Under the pieces are notes generated by a model. The model searched no databases and was not told the DNA's origin. It worked only from the letters and a program-made list of their open reading frames with translations. Both the position numbers and the translations under genes were made by a program. From positions 252,482 through 316,481 of the forward strand of contig NZ_QKTW01000016.1 of the NCBI RefSeq assembly GCF_003236175.1: a DNA stretch of 64,000 nucleotides, given 5' to 3'. Within the stretch, counting starts at the first letter, position 1; every line of letters starts with the position of its first letter. This document shows positions 9,464 to 18,707 of the stretch, in pieces. The stretch is from Taibaiella soli (lineage in GTDB: Bacteria; Bacteroidota; Bacteroidia; Chitinophagales; Chitinophagaceae).

Positions 9464-9889
9464 TTAATTTAAAACACCAGCAGATCGTTTTGTTTTTTCT
9501 TCTTTTTGCGAAAGAGCGTTCAGGCTGGGCGTCATCTGGCAGTTACCATTAAATACCGCAGCAGGTTCAATTTGGAGTTTTCCGGAATTAATATTGCCGT
9601 TAATCAGGCAATTATCTTTCAGTTGAAGCAGCTCTTTTATAAAAAGGTTTCCGGTCACTTTGCCGACTATGTCCGCTTCATGTGCTGTAACATCACCTTC
9701 TATTTCGCCTTCAGGGCCTATTACAACTTTTGCCTTTGTCTGCACATTCCCAATGATTTTGCCGTCTATCCGCACATTGGTTTCGCTCGTAATATCACCT
9801 TTAATAACTGTGCCCGTACTGATTGTGGTGGTACTATTGGCTAACTGATCATAGGAAAAATCTCCCTTTGATTTATTACCTCCAAACAT
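9464..9889 (-). CDS. Bactofilin (polymer-forming cytoskeletal protein)
   Basis: Small protein (141 residues) with a central right-handed beta-helix that self-assembles into nucleotide-free filaments and positions envelope enzymes. The core repeats are visible: ISTGTVIKGDITSETNVRIDGKIIGNVQTKAKVVIGPEGEIEGDV and on through VTGNLFIKELLQLKDNCLINGNI, with glycine and hydrophobic residues every ~6 positions. Flexible polar ends (MFGGNKSKGDFSY; SQKEEKTKRSAG) flank it, as is typical. It sits between the hydratase and pyrG, all on the minus strand. No peptidase M23 gene, the frequent bactofilin neighbour, is adjacent. Confidence 0.9.
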   Translation of the reverse strand: MFGGNKSKGDFSYDQLANSTTTISTGTVIKGDITSETNVRIDGKIIGNVQTKAKVVIGPEGEIEGDVTAHEADIVGKVTGNLFIKELLQLKDNCLINGNINSGKLQIEPAAVFNGNCQMTPSLNALSQKEEKTKRSAGVLN

Positions 9890-10011
9890 AAAATTGAATG
9901 GTTAATGATTTCATTCAAAATACGTGGATTTGAAATATGAATGTCCAAAATGTCATTTTTTTATTGTTAACCAATAATCCAAAAATCGGACCAGAATTTA
10001 ATGAGTATAAA

Positions 10012-10037
10012 AAAGCCGGTAAAATTTTACCGGCTTT
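10012..10037 (-). terminator. Rho-independent terminator of pyrG
   Basis: Perfect 26-base palindrome (AAAGCCGGTAAAA / TTTTACCGGCTTT) lying just beyond the pyrG stop; T residues follow on the minus strand. Confidence 0.88.
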
Positions 10038-10067
10038 AGCTATTTATAAACAGATCTCAATAATCAA

Positions 10068-11726
10068 TTAAGCAACTGTTTTTTCGAAAACTTTGTGCGT
10101 ATTGCCATTGTTGCGCTGTTCCTGCGCTTCTTTAGCGGCTTTTACAAATGCAACGAACAAAGGATGCGGGTTTTCCACAGTGCTCTTATATTCAGGATGG
10201 AACTGAGTACCTACGTAGAATGGATGTTCCGGAATTTCAACGATTTCAACCAGACCCGTCTTAGGATTTTTACCTACCGGAATCATACCTGCTTTTTCAA
10301 AAGCATCGATGTACTCATTATTGAACTCATAACGGTGACGATGACGTTCTGAAATACGGTTAGAACCATAAATTTTAGCCGCTTTAGAGTCATCACGGAG
10401 TTCACAGTCATATGCGCCCAGACGCATTGTACCACCCATTTGTGTGATGGCTTTTTGCTCTTCCATCATGGCAATTACAGCGTTATGCGTATCAGGATTC
10501 ATTTCTGTAGAATGTGCAGTTGCCATATTAAGTACGTTGCGAGCAAACTCAACACAAGCCATTTGCATACCCAGACAAATACCGAAGAATGGAATTTTAT
10601 TTTCACGTGCGAATCGAATCGCATCGATTTTACCTTCAATACCACGGCTTCCGAAGCCAGGAGCTACCAGAATCGCATCCAGATTGTGCAGTTTTTCTAC
10701 CGCGTTTTCCGGAGTCAGATATTCAGAGTGGATATTGCGTACTTCTACTTTACACTCATTCATGGCACCAGCGTGGATCAGCGCTTCCAAAATAGATTTG
10801 TAAGCATCCTGCAGTTCCACATATTTACCGATAAGACCAATGGTTACTTTAGATTTTGGATAGCGGAGTTTGTTAAGGAATTCTTTCCATTTACCTAAAC
10901 CGAGTTCAGGATCAGGACCGAGTTCCAGACCGAGCTTCTGCAGACAGATCACATCCAGGCGTTCGCGCATCATTTCCAGCGGTACGCTGTAGATAGTGTC
11001 GGCATCCAACGCTTCAATAACTGAATCTTGCGTCACATTACAGAACTGAGCGATTTTGCGTTTCAGATCTTTGTATAAAGGCTCTTCGGTACGGCAAACC
11101 AGGATATCCGGATTAATACCGTTTTCACTAAGCAGTTTTACAGAGTGTTGTGTTGGCTTTGTTTTCAGTTCCTTAGCTGCTTTCAGGTAAGGAATCAAAG
11201 TCAGGTGCACTACCAGACAGTTGTCATCACCGAGTTCCCATTTCAGCTGACGAACCGCCTCAATGTATGGCAGCGATTCAATGTCACCTACAGTACCACC
11301 CAGTTCGGTAATCACGATATCAAACTGATCATCATTGCCCAGAAGCATAATGCGACGTTTGATTTCATCGGTGATGTGCGGAATTACCTGCACGGTTTTA
11401 CCGAGGTAAGCGCCTTCACGCTCTTTGTTGATTACATACTGATAAATACGGCCGGTGGTAACGTTGTTGGCCTGAGAAGTGTGCGTATTGAGATAACGCT
11501 CATAGTGGCCGAGATCGAGATCTGTTTCCGCGCCATCTTCCGTTACATAACATTCACCATGCTCGTACGGGTTTAGCGTACCAGGGTCAACGTTGATATA
11601 CGGATCAAATTTTTGGATGGTGGTGCGAAAGCCACGTGCCTGGAGCAATTTTGCCAGGGATGCTGCAATAATTCCTTTACCTAACGAAGACGTAACGCCT
11701 CCGGTTACAAATATATACTTAGTCAT
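10068..11726 (-). CDS. pyrG: CTP synthase
   Basis: Converts UTP, ATP and glutamine to CTP, the last step of pyrimidine nucleotide synthesis. The 552-residue protein starts [19 protein letters not shown], the invariant N-terminal synthase motif with the P-loop; [21 protein letters not shown] and GGTVGDIES follow. The C-terminal class I glutamine amidotransferase domain has the nucleophile Cys in GICLGMQMA near residue 380 and the His-Glu pair in FHPEYKS. The gene has its own promoter and a strong terminator, and stands divergent to the E1 dehydrogenase gene. Confidence 0.98.
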   Translation of the reverse strand: MTKYIFVTGGVTSSLGKGIIAASLAKLLQARGFRTTIQKFDPYINVDPGTLNPYEHGECYVTEDGAETDLDLGHYERYLNTHTSQANNVTTGRIYQYVINKEREGAYLGKTVQVIPHITDEIKRRIMLLGNDDQFDIVITELGGTVGDIESLPYIEAVRQLKWELGDDNCLVVHLTLIPYLKAAKELKTKPTQHSVKLLSENGINPDILVCRTEEPLYKDLKRKIAQFCNVTQDSVIEALDADTIYSVPLEMMRERLDVICLQKLGLELGPDPELGLGKWKEFLNKLRYPKSKVTIGLIGKYVELQDAYKSILEALIHAGAMNECKVEVRNIHSEYLTPENAVEKLHNLDAILVAPGFGSRGIEGKIDAIRFARENKIPFFGICLGMQMACVEFARNVLNMATAHSTEMNPDTHNAVIAMMEEQKAITQMGGTMRLGAYDCELRDDSKAAKIYGSNRISERHRHRYEFNNEYIDAFEKAGMIPVGKNPKTGLVEIVEIPEHPFYVGTQFHPEYKSTVENPHPLFVAFVKAAKEAQEQRNNGNTHKVFEKTVA

Positions 11727-11800
11727 AACGCTCCAGTTTTATGACCGGTGCGCAGCTATCGCAAAACAATAAAATAGTCGGGAAAAGCTGTTCGGTCGCA

Positions 11801-11831
11801 CAAAGTTAAGAAACTGTAAGCAATGCGACAA
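11801..11831 (-). promoter_or_regulatory. Predicted promoter of pyrG
   Basis: On the minus strand, TTG (11829-11831), 20 bases, then TAACTTTG (11801-11808), a good match to the Bacteroidota TTG-N19-TAnnTTTG pattern, about 75 bases before the pyrG ATG. Confidence 0.55.
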
Positions 11832-12039
11832 TTCGGTGTTTTAAATTAAGCAAATGTGTATTTTATTTTTCCTGAAAATCAGGGCGAACAAAGCAAAAAT
11901 ATTTAGTGAAGATTAGTTGCCGGGCAATTTCAAGAAGAATTAAAAATTTGTTCCGGAAAACTTATCTATTAAATTATTTTATCTGAGAAAATGCTGGAAA
12001 TAGTTTGCCGCGCATAGTACCATTAGTAATGAAGTAATT

Positions 12040-12047
12040 TACCTTTG
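12040..12047 (+). promoter_or_regulatory. Predicted -7 box of the E1 dehydrogenase gene
   Basis: TACCTTTG ends 16 bases before the ATG at 12064; no clear -33 TTG at the expected distance. Confidence 0.4.
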
Positions 12048-12063
12048 CCCCCAAATATTTTGT

Positions 12064-14043
12064 ATGCGATTTGACAGGACTGGCTTAACGAATGATCAGC
12101 TTATACAATTATATACAGAGCTGGTGCGTCCGAGAATGATTGAAGAAAAAATGTTGGTGCTGCTGAGACAAGGCCGCATCAGCAAATGGTTTAGTGGGAT
12201 AGGACAGGAAGCTATTTCTATCGGAGCCACACTGGCGCTCGATTCGGACGAATATATCATGCCGCTGCACCGGAATCTTGGCGTATTTACAGCACGTAAA
12301 ATGCCGTTTGATAAATTATTTATGCAATGGCAAGGCCGCAAAGAAGGTTTTTCTAAAGGCCGTGAACGCTCTTTCCACTTTGGCGCCAACGAATATCATA
12401 TCTGTGGTATGATTTCGCATCTTGGTCCTCAGCTGGCATTGGCCGACGGTGTTGCATTAGCTCATAAACTGAATAAAGAAAATAAAGTATCGCTCGCATT
12501 CAGCGGCGATGGCGGTACCAGTGAAGGTGATTTTCATGAGGCGCTCAACGTAGCAGCTGTATGGGGCCTGCCGGTTATTTTCCTTATTGAGAACAATGGT
12601 TACGGTTTAAGTACGCCGGTAAACGAACAATTCGTTTGTAAGCAACTCGCAGATCGTGCTGTAGGTTATGGAATGAAAGGTTTGACGATCGATGGAAATA
12701 ACATCCTTGAAGTGTACAAAACCATCAGCGAAGCCCGTGAATATTGTATCAAAGAGCAAAAGCCTATTCTTATTGAATGTATGACGTTCCGTATGCGTGG
12801 CCATGAAGAAGCCAGCGGCGTGAAGTACGTTCCAAAGGAATTGTTTGAAGAATGGGGTAAAAAAGATCCGATTGCTAATTATGAAGCATATCTGCTGAAA
12901 GAAAAAGTGATCAAGCAACCGCAGATCGATGCAATTCGTGCAGGTATTCAGAAAGAAATTGAAGAAGGGTTGGCAACCGGATTCGCGGCAGAACCAATCA
13001 AACCGGATACAGCAGCGGAAATAGCGGATGTATATGCACCGCACGACAGCAAAGCGATTGCGCCGGCTTCAGAAGCAAAATCAGAGAAGAAATTTATACA
13101 AGCCATCAGTGATGCATTGCGCATTTCTATGGAGCGCCATCCAAATCTGGTTTTGATGGGGCAGGATATTGCGGAATACGGCGGTGCTTTTAAAGTAACA
13201 GATGGTTTTGCTGCACAATTTGGTAAAGAACGTGTGCGCAATACACCAATCTGTGAAAGTGCTATTGTGGGTGCCGCTTTAGGTCTTTCGCTGAAAGGCG
13301 GCAAGGCAATGATGGAGATGCAGTTTGCTGATTTTGTTACAGTAGGTTTTAATCAGATTATCAACAACCTGGCAAAAATTTATTACCGTTGGGGCCAGAA
13401 TGCAGACGTGGTAGTACGTATGCCTACAGGCGGTGGTGTTGGCGCTGGTCCATTCCACTCACAGAGTAACGAGGCATGGTTTGTACATACTCCAGGTTTG
13501 AAAGTTGTTTATCCTTCTACACCGGAAGATGCAAAAGGCTTACTGTTGGCAGCATTGGAAGATCCAAACCCGGTGATGTTCTTTGAACACAAAGCACTTT
13601 ATCGCAGCATCAGTGGTATGGTTCCTGATGATTTTTATACAGTAGAGATCGGAAAGGCGCGCCAGGTGCAGGAAGGTGAAGATATCAGCATCATTACTTA
13701 CGGAGCCGGTGTGCATTGGGCGATGGATTATGCAAAAAATCATCCGGAGCTGAGCATTGATATTCTTGACCTGCGCACATTGTTGCCATTGGATTATGAT
13801 GCCATTAAAGCAGCTGTAATGCGTACCGGGAAGGTATTGTTGCTGCATGAAGACACATTGACCGGAGGAATTGGCGGTGAATTAGCGGCATGGATTTCTG
13901 AAAATTGCTTCGAACACCTGGATGCGCCAGTTGTGCGTTGTGCAAGTCTGGATACGCCTGTGCCGTTTGCAATTGAGCTGGAACAGAATTTCCTAGCGAA
14001 AAGCAGACTGGACGCAGCTGTTAAGAAACTGCAACAATACTAA
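12064..14043 (+). CDS. Alpha-beta fused 2-oxoacid dehydrogenase E1 (branched-chain/pyruvate type)
   Basis: Thiamine-diphosphate decarboxylase component of a 2-oxoacid dehydrogenase complex, carrying both E1 subunits in one 659-residue chain. The alpha part (about 1-300) has GQEAISIGA, PLHRNLGVF and the ThDP motif from GDGGTSEGDF to IENN (about 148-178). An Ala/Pro/Lys-rich linker (about 315-345) joins it to the beta part, which has GQDIAEYGGAFKVTDG, CESAIVGAALGLSLKGG, MQFADFV and MPTGGGVGAGPFHSQ. Fused E1 proteins of this kind are usual in Bacteroidota and are annotated as 2-oxoisovalerate dehydrogenase. Substrate choice between branched-chain oxoacids and pyruvate cannot be settled here; E2 and E3 are not in the window. 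Confidence 0.92.
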   Translation: MRFDRTGLTNDQLIQLYTELVRPRMIEEKMLVLLRQGRISKWFSGIGQEAISIGATLALDSDEYIMPLHRNLGVFTARKMPFDKLFMQWQGRKEGFSKGRERSFHFGANEYHICGMISHLGPQLALADGVALAHKLNKENKVSLAFSGDGGTSEGDFHEALNVAAVWGLPVIFLIENNGYGLSTPVNEQFVCKQLADRAVGYGMKGLTIDGNNILEVYKTISEAREYCIKEQKPILIECMTFRMRGHEEASGVKYVPKELFEEWGKKDPIANYEAYLLKEKVIKQPQIDAIRAGIQKEIEEGLATGFAAEPIKPDTAAEIADVYAPHDSKAIAPASEAKSEKKFIQAISDALRISMERHPNLVLMGQDIAEYGGAFKVTDGFAAQFGKERVRNTPICESAIVGAALGLSLKGGKAMMEMQFADFVTVGFNQIINNLAKIYYRWGQNADVVVRMPTGGGVGAGPFHSQSNEAWFVHTPGLKVVYPSTPEDAKGLLLAALEDPNPVMFFEHKALYRSISGMVPDDFYTVEIGKARQVQEGEDISIITYGAGVHWAMDYAKNHPELSIDILDLRTLLPLDYDAIKAAVMRTGKVLLLHEDTLTGGIGGELAAWISENCFEHLDAPVVRCASLDTPVPFAIELEQNFLAKSRLDAAVKKLQQY

Positions 14044-14073
14044 TCTGTGATTTAATAAATATTCTTTTAAAAT

Positions 14074-14100
14074 GCCCTGTATAACTGCAGGGCGTTTTTT
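14074..14100 (+). terminator. Rho-independent terminator after the E1 gene
   Basis: GCCCTG / CAGGGC stem with a TATAACTG-type loop and a run of T. Confidence 0.8.
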
Positions 14101-14126
14101 ATTTTCGTACGCGAAATTACACAGTC

Positions 14127-14960
14127 ATGAAATTTTCGAATCTACATATAGCTGTTGCAACGGCGATGCTTGTTTCTTTTACTGCTTGTCAGAGCGGGGT
14201 TAATAAAAGTCACGGGCCTATTGTAATTGGTGATTCATCAACGATCGTAACAGAAGCCGATTCTAAATATTTAGAAGATTTCGTAACGGATATTCAACCG
14301 AAGACTCCTGACACTGCAACTGTTTCAACCGAAACGACCACACCCAAAGATACTGTTCAAGCCGCGCCGAAAGAGCAACCAAAACAACAAGAGCCGGTAA
14401 CTCAGGCGCCGAAGGGTAACGGTCTGACAGTAGAGTTTAAGGATGTTACCGTATTTATTCCCGGTGTCTCCAGCAAAAGTGGTAATAGTAAACACAACGG
14501 TAATAGCGCAGCATACGGTCTTTCTGGCGGGGAACTGAATGGAAGTCAGCTTCAAATCAGCGGGGGAACGGTACAAAAACTAACGCAGCGTTATACAACA
14601 TCCGTCATTCTTGATGGTGATCTTGGGACTTTTGTCTTGGAACAACTCAACCATACTTCCAGCTGGACGCCTCTTAAAGGTAACGGCAGCAACTATTATA
14701 TTACCGGTTTAGATGATCGTCATCTCGAGCATTCAAATGCCAGTGCTAATGCAATCAGAAGTGCCGTTCAACGCGCTGCAAAAGCTAAAAGACTGAGCCG
14801 CAAAAAGGAAAATGAATTACTCAATAGTGTTCGTAATGTAAAAGCAGTCAACCAAAAGCCGCTGGAAGTTGTATTACGTACTGTAGTTTGGCAGATTGAA
14901 GGAAAAGACGCTAAAGGTAAAAGCTTCCGCAAAGAATTACGAATTGACATGCCTATTTAA
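14127..14960 (+). CDS. Hypothetical lipoprotein
   Basis: No family recognised. The 277-residue product starts with a short signal peptide and a lipobox (MLVSFTAC, Cys about residue 21), so it should be anchored in the envelope. Residues ~50-100 are a low-complexity Thr/Pro/Gln/Glu/Lys linker. After it comes a globular part with a Ser/Gly/Asn-rich stretch (GVSSKSGNSKHNGNSAAYG) and a basic helix (RAAKAKRLSRKKENELLNSVRNVKA). The end is beta-rich (LEVVLRTVVWQIEGKDAKGKSFRKELRIDMPI). It sits alone between two terminators. Confidence 0.75.
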   Translation: MKFSNLHIAVATAMLVSFTACQSGVNKSHGPIVIGDSSTIVTEADSKYLEDFVTDIQPKTPDTATVSTETTTPKDTVQAAPKEQPKQQEPVTQAPKGNGLTVEFKDVTVFIPGVSSKSGNSKHNGNSAAYGLSGGELNGSQLQISGGTVQKLTQRYTTSVILDGDLGTFVLEQLNHTSSWTPLKGNGSNYYITGLDDRHLEHSNASANAIRSAVQRAAKAKRLSRKKENELLNSVRNVKAVNQKPLEVVLRTVVWQIEGKDAKGKSFRKELRIDMPI

Positions 14961-15015
14961 GTTGTAATGTTGATTTCGTCAGACGATTAATACTTTCAAA
15001 AACGTTGATAAGTTG

Positions 15016-15040
15016 AAATGGCCCTCCTGAAGGGCCATTT
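15016..15040 (+). terminator. Hairpin terminator after the lipoprotein gene
   Basis: AAATGGCCCT / AGGGCCATTT with a CCTGA loop; the following T-rich stretch (ACATTTTGTG) is weak. Confidence 0.6.
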
Positions 15041-15338
15041 ACATTTTGTGCCGACTAATCAATATTTTATTGGTTTGGATGATTCAGTGTATACCCATGA
15101 GGTGATAAAGAAATTTAAGCTTCGAAAAGATCCTTTTTTACTGATTTATTGCGCCAAAGAATCGGGATCCGCTTTTAATAAGAACGGCTTGTTTTGTTTT
15201 AGCGAATAGTTGCAAATTTTCATTTCTCTCAAAATCTGCGAATGCCTAGTCTGGAGCGTGATTATTACGCTGTTAGTGAAATTTGTCGTATTGAAATTGG
15301 CATCATAATTGATGGTAACTCCAATACTCGGAGTTGCT
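15041..15338. other. Gap with a doubtful gene remnant
   Basis: About 300 bases with no confident gene. One plus-strand frame (to a stop at 15209) reads YFIGLDDSVYTHEVIKKF and then AKESGSAFNKNGLFCFSE. It looks protein-like, but its only ATG (15018) lies inside the hairpin of the preceding terminator. It may be the remains of a decayed gene; I could not tie it to a family. Confidence 0.3.
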
Positions 15339-15674
15339 ATGATGTTATTATATGGACTTAAAAAAGCCAAGACTAAGCGTGTAAGTGTGTCGAACCTGGC
15401 TTGTAAATGTTGTGAAAAAAAAGGTGGAATTAAAGTGCAGTGTTACCAACATTACTTTCATTTTTTAAGTGTTGCTTTGATGCCGTTGAAACGAACGGCT
15501 GTAGTAACATGCAGTCTATGCGGGCATAAAATACGCTGGAGGAGATTGGATATGCAATACAAATACACTTGCAGGCGGTTATTGCCATTACCACCGCTTT
15601 GGACGTTTTCCGGCATTTTTATTTTCCTGCTGATTATTGGTTTTTGCCTCGAAAAGTTGTTGTCAAAATATTAA
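15339..15674 (+). CDS. Zinc-ribbon membrane-anchored small protein
   Basis: A 111-residue protein with two Cys pairs spaced like a zinc ribbon (CKCCEKKG and, after ~30 residues, CSLCGHK) and one C-terminal transmembrane helix (WTFSGIFIFLLIIGFCL). The start MMLLYGLKKAKTKRV and the core QHYFHFLSVALMPLKR resemble a Bacteroidota group of short zinc-ribbon proteins with a membrane tail; the role is unknown. The start is placed at 15339 because GGAG lies five bases upstream and the fold begins there, not at the upstream in-frame ATG 15309. A shared bidirectional terminator separates it from ridA. Confidence 0.7.
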   Translation: MMLLYGLKKAKTKRVSVSNLACKCCEKKGGIKVQCYQHYFHFLSVALMPLKRTAVVTCSLCGHKIRWRRLDMQYKYTCRRLLPLPPLWTFSGIFIFLLIIGFCLEKLLSKY

Positions 15675-15680
15675 ACAAAA

Positions 15681-15706
15681 AAGGACGATGATTAATCATC
15701 GTCCTT
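15681..15706. terminator. Bidirectional terminator between the zinc-ribbon gene and ridA
   Basis: Perfect palindrome AAGGACGATGATT / AATCATCGTCCTT between convergent genes, with A and T runs on its sides. Confidence 0.8.
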
Positions 15707-15725
15707 CAAAATAGAATAGTGAAAA

Positions 15726-16142
15726 TTATATAGTAGCGATACATTTCAGCTCAATCGCTATCGCTGATGGCAATGAATTTACACTCACTGTAGTACGGCA
15801 AGGTTGGTTCTCTTTGAAATACTCTGCATAAATGCGGTTGTAGATATGAAAATCACGTTTCATATCCACCAGAAATACCGTTACATCCACCAGTTTATCC
15901 CAGCTGCTGCCGCTTTCTTCCAATACAGTGCGCACATTTTTAAATACGCTATGGCATTGTGCTTCAAAATCAAATTCTGTGAACTGACCATGTTTGTCCA
16001 GCTTCAGACCAGGAATTTCGTCGGTGCCTGGTATGCGCGGACCAATGCCGGAAAGAAACAGCAGATTGCCCACTTTACGTGCATGCGGATACAAGCCCAT
16101 CGGTTTGGGTGCTTTATCAGTAGAGATCAATTCAGAAGCCAT
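15726..16142 (-). CDS. RidA family deaminase (possibly 2-aminomuconate deaminase)
   Basis: Trimeric RidA/YjgF-fold protein of 138 residues. RidA members hydrolyse reactive enamine/imine intermediates; a sub-branch deaminates 2-aminomuconate in tryptophan/kynurenine breakdown. Visible are the N-terminal KPMGLYPHARKVGNLLFLSGIGPR, the central HSVFKNVRTVLEESGSSWDKLVDVTVFLVDM and the C-terminal Arg in QPCRTTVSVNSLP that binds the substrate carboxylate. The YPHARKVGNLLFLSG pattern leans toward the 2-aminomuconate deaminase branch, and a likely 2-aminomuconate semialdehyde dehydrogenase begins at 63.3 kb, but the two are not linked. A general RidA role remains possible. Confidence 0.85.
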   Translation of the reverse strand: MASELISTDKAPKPMGLYPHARKVGNLLFLSGIGPRIPGTDEIPGLKLDKHGQFTEFDFEAQCHSVFKNVRTVLEESGSSWDKLVDVTVFLVDMKRDFHIYNRIYAEYFKENQPCRTTVSVNSLPSAIAIELKCIATI

Positions 16143-16257
16143 ATAATTACGTTTGTTGCAAATTTAGTTTTCCGCCTCAAAAAATTACCATTTTAGCAAC
16201 AGAAAACAACGGCAGCGTTTGCTTAACTTTAAGTAACACGCAGAAAACAGTAGAGTT

Positions 16258-17961
16258 ATGTCATTTAGAGAATCTTTTACTGCCATTATTGAGGCGATCG
16301 AAGCAAGACACTATGATACCTTAAATAGTTTTTCTTACGAAGTTCCGGAACAGTTTAACTGGGTAAGAGACGTATTTGAGTCGGTTCATCTTCCAAAACA
16401 TTCAGGAAAACCGATGCTGGAATTAGTAAAAGAGGATCAGGGAACGATAACGCTGACTTATGACGATGCAGCCAGAAGATGCAATCAGCTGCTCAATTAC
16501 ATGCGGGCTAATCTTGTGGAGAAAGGGGATGTTGTATTTGTGATGTGCGGACTTGATGAATCGCTTTGGGTGAGTTATCTGAGCATTATTAAAGGTGGTT
16601 TTGTAATGATACCTGCGGCCGGCATTTTAAGTGAAGACGACATCGCTTATCGTTTTGAAAAAGCCAATCCGAAGGCCATTATTACCGACAAGGAGAATTT
16701 TCCGAAAATAGAGAAGGCACTAGCAAAATATGGAAAGGATGTTCCAGTGAAAATCCTGCTCGATGTTAGTCATCCCGGCTGGCAGAATATTTCTGTAATC
16801 GACACAGGTTCTACTATAGCCGAGGCGGCAGATACCCGTGCAGATGATATACTGTTTTGGTTTTTTACTTCTGGTACTACAGGATTTCCAAAAGTAGTGG
16901 CGCACACCCATAGCAGCTATCTGCTGGGGCATTTGAGCACAGCTGCATGGATTGGGCTAAAACCTGAAGACAAGCATTATAATATTTCACAACCCGGATG
17001 GGCCAAATTTGCCTGGAGTTGTTTTTTTGCACCTTTAAATGTCGGCGCTACCATTTTCTGTTATCGTCAGCGGGATCGTTTTGTGGCTAGTGAACATCTG
17101 AAGGCGATACAGACACATAAAATAACAACACTCTGCGCGCCACCAACAGCGCTGAGATTGTTGATACAAGAAGATCTGACAGCATATGATTTTTCTGGTT
17201 TGCGTGAATGCGTGAGTGCCGGTGAACCGTTGAATCCGGAAGTCATGGAAGCCTGGAAAAGCGGCACAGGTTTATTGCTGCGTGATGGTTATGGTCAGAC
17301 GGAAAGTACTTGTATGGTATACAATTTGCCCGGAGATAAAATCAAGTTTGGGTCAATGGGCAGGCCTTCTTTTTTGTATGATATTGTAATAGCTGATGAT
17401 GAAGGCAATGAAATGCCGCTGCATGAAGAGGGACAAATAGCAGTACGAATGCACGAAGGAAAATTCAATGGCATTTTTAAAGAATACGTGGGTGATCTGG
17501 CGAAACGGGCAGAAGTGTTCAAACATGGACTGTATTATACGGGAGATAAGGCGTATAAAGATGAGGACGGTTATGTCTGGTTTGTGGGTCGTAATGATGA
17601 TGTGATTAAATCCTCAGATTACCGCGTGGGTCCATTTGAAGTGGAAAGTGTACTACTGGAAGCCGGGCATATTCTGGAATCGGCTGTAGTGGGAAGTCCA
17701 CATCCTATAAAAGGTTATGAGATCAAAGCGTTTGTTGTGTTGAAGGCGGGCGTCGAGAAAACAGAAGAATTGGCCCACGAGATATTTCGTTATTGTCGTC
17801 AGCATATGGCGCCATACAAAACGCCGCGTATTATTGAATTTGTGGATGAGCTGCCGAAAACCATTAGCGGAAAGATAAAAAGAGTAGAGCTGCGTGCGCT
17901 CGAAGCCTATAAAAAGGCAGCAGGCGAGCATGGACAACACGAGTATCATATGCACAAGTAG
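16258..17961 (+). CDS. Acyl-CoA synthetase (AMP-forming, ACSM-like)
   Basis: ANL-superfamily ligase that adenylates a carboxylic acid and transfers it to CoA. The 567-residue chain has the phosphate loop SGTTGFPK (206-213), a GYGQTEST segment (A5), YYTGDKAYKDEDGYVWFVGR (A7-A8) with the hinge DDVIKSSDYRVGPFEVES, and the catalytic Lys in PKTISGKIKR near residue 535 (A10). It most resembles medium-chain/acetyl-CoA synthetase-like (ACSM) enzymes; the exact acid is unknown. It is divergent to ridA with a 115-base gap. Confidence 0.9.
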   Translation: MSFRESFTAIIEAIEARHYDTLNSFSYEVPEQFNWVRDVFESVHLPKHSGKPMLELVKEDQGTITLTYDDAARRCNQLLNYMRANLVEKGDVVFVMCGLDESLWVSYLSIIKGGFVMIPAAGILSEDDIAYRFEKANPKAIITDKENFPKIEKALAKYGKDVPVKILLDVSHPGWQNISVIDTGSTIAEAADTRADDILFWFFTSGTTGFPKVVAHTHSSYLLGHLSTAAWIGLKPEDKHYNISQPGWAKFAWSCFFAPLNVGATIFCYRQRDRFVASEHLKAIQTHKITTLCAPPTALRLLIQEDLTAYDFSGLRECVSAGEPLNPEVMEAWKSGTGLLLRDGYGQTESTCMVYNLPGDKIKFGSMGRPSFLYDIVIADDEGNEMPLHEEGQIAVRMHEGKFNGIFKEYVGDLAKRAEVFKHGLYYTGDKAYKDEDGYVWFVGRNDDVIKSSDYRVGPFEVESVLLEAGHILESAVVGSPHPIKGYEIKAFVVLKAGVEKTEELAHEIFRYCRQHMAPYKTPRIIEFVDELPKTISGKIKRVELRALEAYKKAAGEHGQHEYHMHK

Positions 17962-17981
17962 GCAAACGTGAAACGTCAAAT

Positions 17982-18130
17982 GTCAAGATGTTGTATAAAA
18001 ACACGGTGCTTGACCTTTCACGTTTGACCAAGCGTGTTAAACGTCAATCCATGAAGTGATTTGCTCGAGGCAGCAGCCGAAAGTCAAGATATTGTTTAGA
18101 AACAAGGGTATTTGACCTTTCATGTTTGAC
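17982..18130. repeat. Pair of ~47-base direct repeats with internal inverted symmetry
   Basis: 17982-18028 and 18083-18130 both begin GTCAAGAT(G/A)TTGT and end TTGACCTTTCA(C/T)GTTTGAC. The first copy also forms an inverted repeat with the bases just before it: CAAACGTGAAA (17963-17973) against TTTCACGTTTG (18016-18026). A related 20-base piece occurs at 57762-57781. This fills most of the acyl-CoA synthetase to 18189 gap. Confidence 0.7.
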
Positions 18131-18188
18131 ATTTGACAAATTTGGTGGCATTGGTTTTTTATCTATATATTTATAAAAACCAAATGTC

Positions 18189-18707
18189 ATGAAAGCTGTA
18201 ATATTATGCTGCATAGCCATATTATTTGCCGGAGTTGCTACTTGGGCTCAAACCCTCAAACCATCTACACAGCTGGCACTTGACACCGGAAACCGGTATT
18301 ATTATCAGAAGAGTTTTCCAGAAGAAGGAAAAGAGAAAAAAGCACTTTATCAGAAAGGGAAAACTTGGGTTAACACCAATCTGGACCCGTCCGATAATTA
18401 TTTTATGGTCGATGATGCAGGTAATGATAGCATTCGTACCATGGCTTATATTACCATTGACGATCTTCCCGAAGTGCAGAATCAGGTAATCAGTTTTAAA
18501 GTGCTTTTGCGGTTTTACAACGGTTCAGTTGATATGATCGCAACAGGCTTCTGGTATTCGGCCATGAATAAAACAAATGGCGATCAGATAGACCAGCCGT
18601 TGGGGCATCTTAAAGGGTTAAACCCGGCCACGCAAGGCAGCGTTATTTTTGCAGTAGATAAGAAATTCAGAATAATGATACAGAGGCTGCAGCATGCGCT
18701 GGATTAA
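18189..18707 (+). CDS. Secreted hypothetical protein
   Basis: A 172-residue product with a clear signal peptide (MKAVILCCIAILFAGVATWAQ, cleavage probable after residue 20). The mature part has ALYQKGKTWVNTNL followed by alternating strands (MAYITIDDLPEVQNQVISFKVLLRFYNG). This layout recalls the DUF4468 envelope domain, but I am not certain of the family. It converges on mreD, overlapping its stop by four bases. Confidence 0.75.
   Translation: MKAVILCCIAILFAGVATWAQTLKPSTQLALDTGNRYYYQKSFPEEGKEKKALYQKGKTWVNTNLDPSDNYFMVDDAGNDSIRTMAYITIDDLPEVQNQVISFKVLLRFYNGSVDMIATGFWYSAMNKTNGDQIDQPLGHLKGLNPATQGSVIFAVDKKFRIMIQRLQHALD

Larger units (their letters stand above)
11727..12063. other. Divergent intergenic region between pyrG and the E1 dehydrogenase gene
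   Basis: 337 bases without a coding sequence. It holds the predicted pyrG promoter on the minus strand (11801-11831) and a -7-like box for the plus-strand gene (12040-12047). I see no riboswitch-like or repeat structure here. Confidence 0.6.

Noticed and set aside
15018-15209. 63-codon plus-strand ORF after the lipoprotein gene
   Set aside because: Its ATG lies inside the terminator hairpin; at best a remnant, so it is described only in the gap entry.
17853-17866. GCCGAAAACCATTA, identical to part of the conserved peptide-locus element
   Set aside because: It lies in the coding sequence of the acyl-CoA synthetase (the LPKTISGK motif) and lacks the AGAGTAGGC block; chance match.
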